Shown in pieces: positions 47,957-55,646 of a stretch of 64,000 nucleotides of DNA (position 1 is the first letter of the stretch; each line of letters opens with the position of its first letter). Origin of the DNA: Aquibacillus halophilus (lineage in GTDB: Bacteria; Bacillota; Bacilli; Bacillales; Amphibacillaceae); assembly GCF_009649745.1 (NCBI RefSeq), contig NZ_WJNG01000007.1:124001-188000 (forward strand). Reading direction: 5' to 3'. The position numbers and the translations under genes are program-made. Below the pieces are notes generated by a model. The model saw nothing but the letters and a program-made list of their open reading frames with translations, did no database searches and was not told the DNA's origin.

Positions 47957-49591
47957 ATGGCTATAGGAAATAGAAAGAAAAAGCTTGGTGACGTACTAAA
48001 AGAGGCGGGAATTTTAACAGAAACACAAATTGTTGATGCTCTTGAACAAAAGAAGGACGGGCAGAAGCTCGGGGATGCTCTTCTTGAGCAAGGTTTTATA
48101 ACAGAACAACAGTTGTTAGAAGTGTTAGAAATTCATCTGCGGATTAATAGTGTTTCATTATACAACTACCCGTTAGATAAAAACTTAATAACTCTTGTGC
48201 CAAAGGATGTAGCAAGAAAATATCTTTTAATTCCTTTATCACAGAAAGAAAATACTATTACTGTTGCGATGAATGACCCAATGGATTACTTTGCAATCGA
48301 TGATTTGGAGCTTTCAACAGGGTTTGAAATTAAGCCTGTTATAGCATCAAAAGATGATATTTTACAAGCAATAAATAAATATTATGATCTAGGTGGAAAT
48401 GATTTCGAAGACGAACCGGATGATATGGATGATGATGCACCGGCAATTAAGATTATGGATCAGATTTTGCAAACAGGAGTTCATTTAAAAGCAAGTGATA
48501 TTCATATCGATCCATATGAAGTCAAACTCGCGGTAAGGTACCGTATTGATGGAGTGTTACGTACGGAGAGAAATGTACCGAAAAGACTACAAAATTCTCT
48601 GATTGCTAGAACTAAAATCCTTTCTAATTTAAATATAACAGAAACGAGATTACCTCAGGATGGTAGGGTCAGGCTTGTATTAGATAATAAACCAATTGAC
48701 TTACGTATCTCTACGCTACCAACCGTGTTTGGTGAGAAGATTGTAATTCGAATACTGGACCTAAGTAATATATTTAAGAAGTTAACAGATTTAAACTTTA
48801 GTGAAATCAATCTAGAAAAGTATGAAAAAGCAATATCACAACCATCTGGTCTTATATTGTTAACTGGACCAACAGGTTCTGGGAAAACATCAACACTTTA
48901 TGCTTCCATTAATAAATTGAATCGGGAAGACGTAAATATTATTACCATTGAAGATCCGGTAGAATACCAACTAGATGGTATTAATCAAGTTCAGGTTAAT
49001 AGTGGAGTAGGTCTTAATTTTGCTACAGGGTTACGTTCAATCTTGAGACAAGATCCGAATATTATCATGGTGGGGGAAATACGTGATAGAGAGACCGCTG
49101 AAATTGCTATTCGTTCTGCATTAACTGGACACATGGTCTTTAGTACTCTCCACACGAATAGTGCAGTAGCTGCAATTCCAAGATTATTTGACATGGATAT
49201 TGAACCTTATTTAGTAGTTTCCTCATTGTCGGCGATTATGGCCCAACGATTAGTTAAAAAAGTATGTAAGGATTGTAAAATGACTCGTCAGGCCAGTGAA
49301 ATGGAAAAGGTTCTGTTCAGAAAACGTGGGATTGAAATTAACGAGGTAACTGAAGGACAAGGGTGTAATAGCTGTAAAGGCACTGGCTATAAAGGGCGAA
49401 TGGCTATTCATGAATTGCTAATTATTAATGATTCGATCCGTCATATGATGATGAATAATAGTACTATTACTGACATTAAGAAATACATTCAGGAAAATGG
49501 CATGAAATTTTTAGTTGATGACGGACTAATTAAGGTAAAAAAAGGTTATACAACGATAGAAGAAGTACTACGAGTAGCAACGGAAGACTAG
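47957..49591 (+). CDS. pilB: Type IV pilus assembly ATPase PilB (GspE/MshE type)
   Basis: The protein has 544 residues. It powers pilus extension. Residues 9-32 and 37-60 are two tandem MshEN-like motifs (KLGDVLKEAGILTETQI and KLGDALLEQGFITEQQL), a c-di-GMP-binding module in other PilB/MshE proteins. Then come the N2 domain, Walker A GPTGSGKT (about 304-311), Asp box and Walker B with LRQDPNIIMVGEIRD, His box TGHMVFSTLHTN, and a four-cysteine zinc site (VCKDCK near 437, GCNSCKGTGYKGR near 470). AAGAGGGGGG precedes ATG 47957. Confidence 0.96.
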   Translation: MAIGNRKKKLGDVLKEAGILTETQIVDALEQKKDGQKLGDALLEQGFITEQQLLEVLEIHLRINSVSLYNYPLDKNLITLVPKDVARKYLLIPLSQKENTITVAMNDPMDYFAIDDLELSTGFEIKPVIASKDDILQAINKYYDLGGNDFEDEPDDMDDDAPAIKIMDQILQTGVHLKASDIHIDPYEVKLAVRYRIDGVLRTERNVPKRLQNSLIARTKILSNLNITETRLPQDGRVRLVLDNKPIDLRISTLPTVFGEKIVIRILDLSNIFKKLTDLNFSEINLEKYEKAISQPSGLILLTGPTGSGKTSTLYASINKLNREDVNIITIEDPVEYQLDGINQVQVNSGVGLNFATGLRSILRQDPNIIMVGEIRDRETAEIAIRSALTGHMVFSTLHTNSAVAAIPRLFDMDIEPYLVVSSLSAIMAQRLVKKVCKDCKMTRQASEMEKVLFRKRGIEINEVTEGQGCNSCKGTGYKGRMAIHELLIINDSIRHMMMNNSTITDIKKYIQENGMKFLVDDGLIKVKKGYTTIEEVLRVATED

Positions 49592-49603
49592 GAGGGGAAT
49601 GAT

Positions 49604-50638
49604 ATGAATCGATTGGAGTCATTATTACGAGTAGCATTTGAACGAAATGCATCTGACATCCATCTAACTGTAGGCGCTCCTCCAGTTTTTCGTATCCATG
49701 GAGACTTAGTGAAATATGGAGAGGAAAAATTAGAACCGTCTGATACAGAAGAAATGGCAAAAGGTTTATTGACGGAGAAGATGTGGAATCAGTTTAATGA
49801 AAAACGAGAATTAGATTTGTCCCATGGCGTAACTGGTGTTTCACGGTTTAGGATGAACATTTTTTATCAACGTAACTGTATCTCTCTTGCCATTAGGGTA
49901 GTTCCAACTAGTATTCCAAGTCTAGATGAATTGAATTTACCTGAAGTATTAAAAGAAATTGCTGCAAAAACGCAAGGGTTGGTATTAGTAACTGGACCAA
50001 CTGGTAGTGGTAAAAGTACTACGCTTGCGGCAATGATTGACTTTATGAATAAGACAATGAACAAGCATATTATTACGTTGGAGGACCCAATTGAGTATTT
50101 ACATTCCCATCGTAAATGTATTATTGATCAACGTGAAGTAGGTTTTGATACCGGCAATTTCCAAAATGGATTACGTGCTTGTTTACGACAAGATCCGGAT
50201 GTTATTTTAGTCGGTGAGATGAGAGACTTGGAAACTATTTCAACAGCAATCACAGCCGCAGAAACTGGACATCTCGTACTAGGCACTTTGCATACAACCA
50301 GTGCATCAGCAACAATGGACCGAATCATTGATGTCTTTCCTTCTGATCAAAAAGGACAAATTAGGGTACAATTAGCCAACGTATTAGAAGCAATCGTTTC
50401 TCAACGTTTATTTCAAACGTCTAACAAACAAGGAAGAATTGCGGCCACAGAGATTTTAATTAACACACCGGCTGTTAAGAACCTAATTCGAAGTGAGAAA
50501 ATGCATCAAATTCCAAATACAATGCAAACATCTCGTGATCAGGGGATGCACATGATGATAATGGAAATTAAAAAGCTGGTAAGCCAAGGCAAAATTTCCG
50601 AAGAACAAGCTCTCCCTTATCTAAAGGAAAGAGGGTGA
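49604..50638 (+). CDS. pilT: Type IV pilus retraction ATPase PilT
   Basis: The protein has 344 residues, normal PilT length. Motifs: N-terminal ASDIHLTVGAPPVFRIHGDL, Walker A GPTGSGKSTTLAAMIDFMN (near 131), Walker B region LRQDPDVILVGEMRDLET, His box TGHLVLGTLHTTSA, and the C-terminal helix region AATEILINTPAVKNLIR. The presence of PilT predicts retractile pili and twitching-type behaviour. It begins 12 bp after pilB. Confidence 0.95.
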   Translation: MNRLESLLRVAFERNASDIHLTVGAPPVFRIHGDLVKYGEEKLEPSDTEEMAKGLLTEKMWNQFNEKRELDLSHGVTGVSRFRMNIFYQRNCISLAIRVVPTSIPSLDELNLPEVLKEIAAKTQGLVLVTGPTGSGKSTTLAAMIDFMNKTMNKHIITLEDPIEYLHSHRKCIIDQREVGFDTGNFQNGLRACLRQDPDVILVGEMRDLETISTAITAAETGHLVLGTLHTTSASATMDRIIDVFPSDQKGQIRVQLANVLEAIVSQRLFQTSNKQGRIAATEILINTPAVKNLIRSEKMHQIPNTMQTSRDQGMHMMIMEIKKLVSQGKISEEQALPYLKERG

Positions 50639-50642
50639 GTAG

Positions 50643-51845
50643 ATGGGGTACTTTCGTTATAAAGGAAGAACTAGCCTAGGTAAAGCAAAAAAAGGGAAGG
50701 TTAGTGCTGAAACTAAAAATGAAGCAGTAATACTACTTAAACAAGATGGGGTTACTGTCTTTGATATTCAAGAGCTTAATCCGATATTGTATAAGGATAT
50801 TCATATTGGTAAAGCGATTTCAAATCGTGATTTTGTCATTTTTTTGAGACAGTTTGCAACCTTGATAAATGCTGGAATTACACTAGTTGAAGCAACTAGT
50901 ATATTGGAGGACCAAACGTCTAATAAATTATTAAAGCAAGCATTAGCCAAAGTGCAGGATTCTTTAGAAGAAGGGATAGCTTTATCAGAAGCACTAGCTG
51001 AGTTTCCTAAGCTTTTCCCAGAATTACTTATTAGTATGATTCATGCTGGCGAGGTTAGTGGTAACCTAGATGGAATCTTGGAAAACATGGCTGGTTATTA
51101 TGAAAAACAATATCAATTAAAACAAAAGATTATTACAGCGCTAACTTATCCTATCGTTGTTGGCATCATAGCTATTTTTATCACAATCTTTTTGCTAGCT
51201 TTCATCGTTCCAATATTTACTGATATGTTTATTTCATTCGACCAAGAAATTCCTGCATACACGGCATTTGTTGTACAAATTAGTGAAATAGTCCAAGCTT
51301 TCTGGTGGGGTATCTTTCTAGTTGTCGTTCTACTAGGAGTTCTTTATAAGTACTTGCAACAGAAACCTGGATTCGCTTATACGTTTGATATGGCCAAGCT
51401 TAGAATTCCTGTATTTGGTAGCTTTATTCAAAAATCATTATTAGCAAGGTTAACTCAGACATTAAGCTCACTCCTTAATAGTTCTGTACCAATACTCCAG
51501 GCTGTTGAAATTACTGAACGAGTAATCCAAAATCGTGTAATAAAAGATGTATTGAGAAAAAGTCACTCAGCCTTAGAAGAAGGGGAATCCATGGCCAGTC
51601 CGATGAAGCAGCATTGGGTATTCCCTAAACTGGTTACACAAATGATTGCAGTTGGTGAAAAAACAGGTTCACTGGATGCGATGCTGAAGAAAGTAGCGGA
51701 TTTTTATGAACAAGAGCTAGATGAAGCATCTGATAAACTGAAGTCTTTAATAGAACCAATTATGATTGTTTTTCTAGCATCAATAGTAGGTGCGATTGTG
51801 ATGGCAATTGTCATTCCGATGTTCTCTTTATTCGAAAACATTTAA
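50643..51845 (+). CDS. pilC: Type IV pilus inner-membrane platform protein PilC (GspF family)
   Basis: The protein has 400 residues. Two GspF domains are present (about 65-190 and 270-390; FLRQFATLINAGITLVEATSIL and LTQTLSSLLNSSVPILQAVEI), with three membrane segments. The N terminus YFRYKGRTSLGKAKKGKVSA is the usual short cytoplasmic beta region. GAGGGTGAG overlaps the end of pilT. It is the last gene before the riboswitch-controlled transcript. Confidence 0.95.
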   Translation: MGYFRYKGRTSLGKAKKGKVSAETKNEAVILLKQDGVTVFDIQELNPILYKDIHIGKAISNRDFVIFLRQFATLINAGITLVEATSILEDQTSNKLLKQALAKVQDSLEEGIALSEALAEFPKLFPELLISMIHAGEVSGNLDGILENMAGYYEKQYQLKQKIITALTYPIVVGIIAIFITIFLLAFIVPIFTDMFISFDQEIPAYTAFVVQISEIVQAFWWGIFLVVVLLGVLYKYLQQKPGFAYTFDMAKLRIPVFGSFIQKSLLARLTQTLSSLLNSSVPILQAVEITERVIQNRVIKDVLRKSHSALEEGESMASPMKQHWVFPKLVTQMIAVGEKTGSLDAMLKKVADFYEQELDEASDKLKSLIEPIMIVFLASIVGAIVMAIVIPMFSLFENI

Positions 51846-51879
51846 CAAAAAGTTACAATCGATATTAGTAGAAAGGTTA

Positions 51880-51925
51880 TAGACATCGTACTCAGTTATA
51901 GTATAATGGACATAGTTATAACTGA
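51880..51925 (+). promoter_or_regulatory. Promoter of the pilA transcript with overlapping inverted repeat
   Basis: TAGACA (51880-51885), 16 bp, TATAAT (51902-51907). A perfect 9-bp inverted repeat, TCAGTTATA (51892-51900) and TATAACTGA (51917-51925), brackets the -10 and the expected start, a candidate operator. Confidence 0.65.
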
Positions 51926-51964
51926 ATGAGAGAACATTGAGAGAACAAAATCAGACATAGATAA

Positions 51965-52040
51965 TCAGGATGCTATGATTGACCATCTATATATGGGCAC
52001 TTGGATGGTCAGGAGCTATTAGTGCAACCGACTGGCATCA
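51965..52040 (+). promoter_or_regulatory. Cyclic di-GMP-II riboswitch
   Basis: The class II aptamer core is present: P2 GACCATC (51981-51987) with GATGGTC (52004-52010), loop TATATATGGGCACTTG, then the conserved TAGTGCAACCGAC (52020-52032). P1 pairs GATGC (51969-51973) with GCATC (52035-52039). GGGCAC and AGTGC can form the pseudoknot. The match to the crystallised Clostridium aptamer, recalled from memory, is close. The 3' strand of P1 is shared with the terminator that follows, so ligand binding should prevent termination (ON switch for pilA). Confidence 0.9.
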
Positions 52041-52079
52041 TGAAGAACCGCGGTCATGTTGGTAGTCATTTTTTGTTTT
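52030..52079 (+). terminator. Riboswitch-controlled terminator before pilA
   Basis: GACTGGCATCATGA (52030-52043) pairs with TCATGTTGGTAGTC (52054-52067) at 12 of 14 positions and is followed by ATTTTTTG. Its 5' arm includes the GCATC of riboswitch P1, so the two structures are mutually exclusive. Confidence 0.85.
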
Positions 52080-52107
52080 ATTATTTTAAAAAAGGGGAGA
52101 AATTTTA

Positions 52108-52455
52108 ATGATGAAAAAGATGTTTAAGAAGTTAAATAATGCTAAAGGTTTCACACTTGTTGAATTACTAGCAGTTATTGTTATATTGGGGATTATTGTT
52201 GCGATTGCTGTTCCTGCTATTGGGAACATTATTGATAATTCTAGAGAAGATGCAACTTTGGCTGAGCGGGATATGATAATTCAAGCTGGAAAATTAGCTT
52301 ATGCTGCTGGTGAGTTTGAGGCTTCTATAACTGTTAAAGAGTTGGTCGATGATGGATATCTTGAAGATGACGATTCTATTACAAAGCTTTATGATAAAAA
52401 AGTAACATATAGTTCTGGTACTTTCACAACTGATGTTCCAATTCCAGGATCATGA
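52108..52455 (+). CDS. pilA: Major type IV pilin
   Basis: The protein has 115 residues. The leader MMKKMFKKLNNAKG is followed by FTLVELLAVIVILGIIVAIA with Phe at +1 and Glu at +5, a canonical type IVa pilin N terminus, then AVPAIGNIIDNSREDA. The soluble domain is small and acidic without cysteines, similar to Gram-positive and ComGC-like pilins. AGGGGAGA is 7 bp upstream of ATG 52108. The gene has its own promoter, c-di-GMP-II riboswitch and terminator, as expected for the abundant subunit. Confidence 0.93.
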   Translation: MMKKMFKKLNNAKGFTLVELLAVIVILGIIVAIAVPAIGNIIDNSREDATLAERDMIIQAGKLAYAAGEFEASITVKELVDDGYLEDDDSITKLYDKKVTYSSGTFTTDVPIPGS

Positions 52456-52499
52456 TGATATTCTAAATCCTGCTCAACACCAGAATAATTTTAAATTAA

Positions 52500-52524
52500 A
52501 GAGATCCCTCACCGAGGGGTCTCT
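52500..52524 (+). promoter_or_regulatory. Intercistronic hairpin between pilA and pilD
   Basis: AGAGATCCCTC (52500-52510) pairs with GAGGGGTCTCT (52514-52524) over 11 bp with one G-U and a 3-nt loop, but no T-run follows. It may stabilise the pilA mRNA 3' end or reduce read-through into pilD. Confidence 0.6.
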
Positions 52525-52548
52525 ATACATATATAGGAGAAAATGCCA

Positions 52549-53304
52549 ATGCAATTATTTTACCTCTCATATTTCTTTATCATAGGATTAGTCTTTGGTT
52601 CTTTTTTTAATGTGGTAGGGTTGCGTGTTCCAGAAAAAAAGTTATTCCAGTCACAACGCTCGTACTGCCCTCATTGTAATCATACGTTATCATGGTATGA
52701 ACTCATCCCAGTTTTCTCCTTCATAATTCAACAAGGTAGTTGCCGGCAGTGTAAGCGAAAAATATCAATCATTTATCCTTTAGTAGAACTATTTACTGCA
52801 ATCATGTTTGCTTATAGCTTCTATATATTTGGTTTTCAGTTAGAACTTATCACTTCATTACTACTTGTTTCCTTGCTAGCAATTATCATAGTTACCGATC
52901 TTAAGTACATGCTAATACCTGACCGCATTTTGTTGTTTTTCTTTCCTTTCTTTGTGATTATGCGTCTATTCGTACCACTGGAACATTGGTGGTCTCCTTT
53001 CCTAGGAGCGCTTGTTGGCTACGGAGTGTTAGCAGTTATCATCATTGTTAGTCGGGGCGGTATGGGTGGAGGAGATATGAAACTGTTCGCGTTATTGGGT
53101 ATCGTTTTAGGTTACAAAGAAATCCTATTAGCCTTTTTCTTATCAACTCTGTATGGTTCTATTATTAGTATTGCTTTATTAGCCTTGAAGGTAGTGGAAC
53201 GAAAGAAACCAATTCCATTTGGTCCTTTCATTGTTTTGGGAAGTCTCACTAGTTATTTTTATGGAGATTTTCTAATTAGATGGTACTTAACAACTTTCTT
53301 ATAA
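52549..53304 (+). CDS. pilD: Prepilin peptidase / N-methyltransferase (PilD/ComC)
   Basis: The protein has 251 residues from ATG 52549 (8 bp after AGGAGA; ATG 52543 is too close). It cleaves and N-methylates prepilins. The N-terminal methylase loop has two CxxC pairs (CPHCNHTLSWYELIP and CRQCKRKIS). The aspartyl protease sites are in VTDLKYMLIPDRIL and GGMGGGDMKLFALLG. It sits in the place of comC in B. subtilis, so it may also process competence pilins. Confidence 0.95.
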   Translation: MQLFYLSYFFIIGLVFGSFFNVVGLRVPEKKLFQSQRSYCPHCNHTLSWYELIPVFSFIIQQGSCRQCKRKISIIYPLVELFTAIMFAYSFYIFGFQLELITSLLLVSLLAIIIVTDLKYMLIPDRILLFFFPFFVIMRLFVPLEHWWSPFLGALVGYGVLAVIIIVSRGGMGGGDMKLFALLGIVLGYKEILLAFFLSTLYGSIISIALLALKVVERKKPIPFGPFIVLGSLTSYFYGDFLIRWYLTTFL

Positions 53305-53319
53305 AAAGTAGGTGACAGC

Positions 53320-54285
53320 ATGGTATTTAAATTTAAAAAACAGGTAAATCTCATTATAAAAGATCGACTTCTTCGCTATATTGTCTCTACTAACTCAACG
53401 ATAGAGAGTATTGTGGACTCTGGAGAGATTATATTGGAGCCAGGTTTATTAGAGGATGGCAAGCTGATTAACGATAAATCGCTTCAGGTCGTGTTAGAAC
53501 AGTTAGTTAAGAACAAAAAATGGAATAACCTTCCATTGTCTTTTTGTGTTCCAGATTCTTCAGTTACAATTCGAGAACAGTTAGTTCCAAAAGGATTAAC
53601 AAAGGAAGAGATAAAAAGCTACATTAATATGGAGCTCGAAGAAAGTATTCGATTGCCTTTTATAGATCCAATCATTGATTTTGTAATTATTGGCGAAGAA
53701 AAAGACCAAGCGAAAATTCTTTTATTTGCGTATCCAAAGCAAAGAGTAAATGAATTTTTACAGATATTCCAAAAAAGTGGATTAAAGCCAAAAGTCGCCG
53801 ATTTATCATCTTTGTCCATTTACCGTCTCTATTATCAGTTAGATTTACCAGAGGACAATGAACATCTTCTTCTTGTTCAATGGGGTAAGGACGCATCTGT
53901 TCTTACAGCCTTTAATCAAAACAAGCCGGTTTTCACTAGGTACATTAAATCAACACTAGATCGAAATTCATGGTCCTGGAGTACGGCTGACAATGATCTA
54001 TTATGGACCGGTGATGATGAAGAAATAAGTCAATTGATTGAAGATCAATTAGTTACAATTGATCGTTTTATGGAGTTCTATCAGTATTCAGTGATGGACG
54101 GAAATGAGGAAATTTCAAAAATACTGCTTACGGGAGACTTTCCAAACCTTGAGCAGATTGAACTTTTACTCAAGGACCGTTTTATCGTCACGATAGATTC
54201 AATGAAAAAAATGGAAGACAAATTAAAACATCCAGCTAAATATGCTGATGCGATTGGATTGGCTGTTAAATCAAAAAACAAGTAA
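53320..54285 (+). CDS. pilM: Type IV pilus assembly protein PilM
   Basis: The protein has 321 residues and is soluble. It is actin-like in fold, with the expected pattern of an N-terminal IIKDRLLRYIVS, CVPDSSVTIREQLVPKGL, INMELEESIRLPF and late LLTGDFPNLEQIELLL. In other systems PilM binds the cytoplasmic tail of PilN; the classic PilN tail motif INLLP is replaced here by the related INFIEKK. It begins 15 bp after pilD. Confidence 0.85.
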   Translation: MVFKFKKQVNLIIKDRLLRYIVSTNSTIESIVDSGEIILEPGLLEDGKLINDKSLQVVLEQLVKNKKWNNLPLSFCVPDSSVTIREQLVPKGLTKEEIKSYINMELEESIRLPFIDPIIDFVIIGEEKDQAKILLFAYPKQRVNEFLQIFQKSGLKPKVADLSSLSIYRLYYQLDLPEDNEHLLLVQWGKDASVLTAFNQNKPVFTRYIKSTLDRNSWSWSTADNDLLWTGDDEEISQLIEDQLVTIDRFMEFYQYSVMDGNEEISKILLTGDFPNLEQIELLLKDRFIVTIDSMKKMEDKLKHPAKYADAIGLAVKSKNK

Positions 54286-54303
54286 GCAAAGGGGGACATT
54301 TGG

Positions 54304-54837
54304 ATGGTAGAAATAAATTTTATTGAGAAAAAGAAAATTAATATTGTTCCTTTTATCATTGCAGCTGTGTTTACCCTTTTGCTTGCTGCATCTGTCTATC
54401 TCTTATCTTGGCAACATACAACCCAGCAACAACAGTTGCAATCAATCCAACAACAATTAGACAATAATTTAGCCAAACAAGAGGAATTGACTAGTTTACT
54501 AAATTTGCATGAACAAAGGACTACGCTAGAGCAACAAATAACTAGTGTAGAAGCAGAAATATTTCCGACACTCCCCTTATTAGACAGCCTTGTAGGTTTG
54601 TTACCTGAAAACACCTATTTTAGCAACTACTCCTTTTCGATTGATAGCGGTTTAATGATAGACATCCGTACCGACGATATAGATCAGGTAGCAGCTTACA
54701 GTAATCTCCTTGAACAGCAAAGTTTTATCGAAAATATAATCTTATCAACTGTTTCTAGGAATGAACCTGATAATTATATTGCTTCCTTTCAATTGCAGAT
54801 CAATCAAGATGCATGGAAAGAGGAGGTAAACCGATGA
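54304..54837 (+). CDS. pilN: Type IV pilus assembly protein PilN
   Basis: The protein has 177 residues. A short cytoplasmic tail with MVEINFIEKKK is followed by a single membrane helix (residues about 15-37, VPFIIAAVFTLLLAASVYLL) and a glutamine-rich coiled coil (TQQQQLQSIQQQLDNNLAKQ), then a small ferredoxin-like domain. GGGGGAC precedes ATG 54304. Its stop overlaps the pilO start (ATGA). Confidence 0.88.
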   Translation: MVEINFIEKKKINIVPFIIAAVFTLLLAASVYLLSWQHTTQQQQLQSIQQQLDNNLAKQEELTSLLNLHEQRTTLEQQITSVEAEIFPTLPLLDSLVGLLPENTYFSNYSFSIDSGLMIDIRTDDIDQVAAYSNLLEQQSFIENIILSTVSRNEPDNYIASFQLQINQDAWKEEVNR

Positions 54838-55472
54838 TCGCAAAATGGAGTCGTATTCATATTATCATTCTTATCCTTTCTATTCTCGCGGCTATTTCCG
54901 TTTACTTTGCAGGTTATTATCATTACGTCATACCGGTAACAAATCAAATTGAGGACTCAAGTGAACTACTGACTATTCAGGAGAACACATTAGCAAATAC
55001 ATCTCCTCAAGAGGAAGCTGGTGATTCTAGTCTTTCAACAGAATCACAACGAAAGTTACCAGTTGCCAAAGACAATGATCGACTATTAATTACGTTAAAC
55101 GATATAGCTTCTAATTCTAATAGTGTCATTACAGAGATATCGATAACCGAAGCAGCAGTGGGAAATGTCGAAAATACAGAAAATACGGATCAACTGTTAA
55201 CTAGTCTAGCAGGACTTACTACCATTAATTATCAATTGCAGGTTTCAGTTGCAAATTATCAAGAAATGTACAGTTTTTTACAACAATTAACAGATACGGA
55301 TCGTTTGCTTAACATTGATCAGCTAATATTTGGAGCGGCAGGAGAAGGGAATTTGGATTTTTCTGTTACATTGTCTACCTTTTACAGTCCTTCCCTTTTG
55401 AATTTACAAGTTGAAGCACCAACCTATGATTTTCAACCATCAGCAGAAAAAACAACACCTTTCCCAGAGTGA
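54834..55472 (+). CDS. pilO: Type IV pilus assembly protein PilO
   Basis: The protein has 212 residues from ATG 54834, 7 bp after AGGAGG and overlapping the pilN stop. One N-terminal membrane helix (about 8-30, IHIIILILSILAAISVYFAG) is followed by a periplasm-equivalent extracytoplasmic domain with NYQEMYSFLQQLTDTDRLLNI, the PilO core. The leader of the pilM-pilN-pilO set suggests an alignment complex. No secretin gene is present, as expected in a Gram-positive cell. Confidence 0.86.
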   Translation: MIAKWSRIHIIILILSILAAISVYFAGYYHYVIPVTNQIEDSSELLTIQENTLANTSPQEEAGDSSLSTESQRKLPVAKDNDRLLITLNDIASNSNSVITEISITEAAVGNVENTENTDQLLTSLAGLTTINYQLQVSVANYQEMYSFLQQLTDTDRLLNIDQLIFGAAGEGNLDFSVTLSTFYSPSLLNLQVEAPTYDFQPSAEKTTPFPE

Positions 55473-55490
55473 AAGAGTGTTGTTTTTTTG
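55447..55490 (+). terminator. Terminator at the end of the pilus locus
   Basis: AACAACAC..TTTC and GAAA..GTGTTGTT form a stem across the pilO stop codon, followed by TTTTTTTG. Confidence 0.8.
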
Positions 55491-55646
55491 TGCGATTTTT
55501 GTAATAGTATCCCCTATTAAACAAATATTCTTGTTCGTCCGTTTTTTTTGTAGAAATGTTGTTTATTGCTTATGACAAAACTCGTCTTACTTTTCAATAC
55601 TAGTGTGATAGAGTGTAACAAACTCTACTAGAAGCGAGGGAATCAT

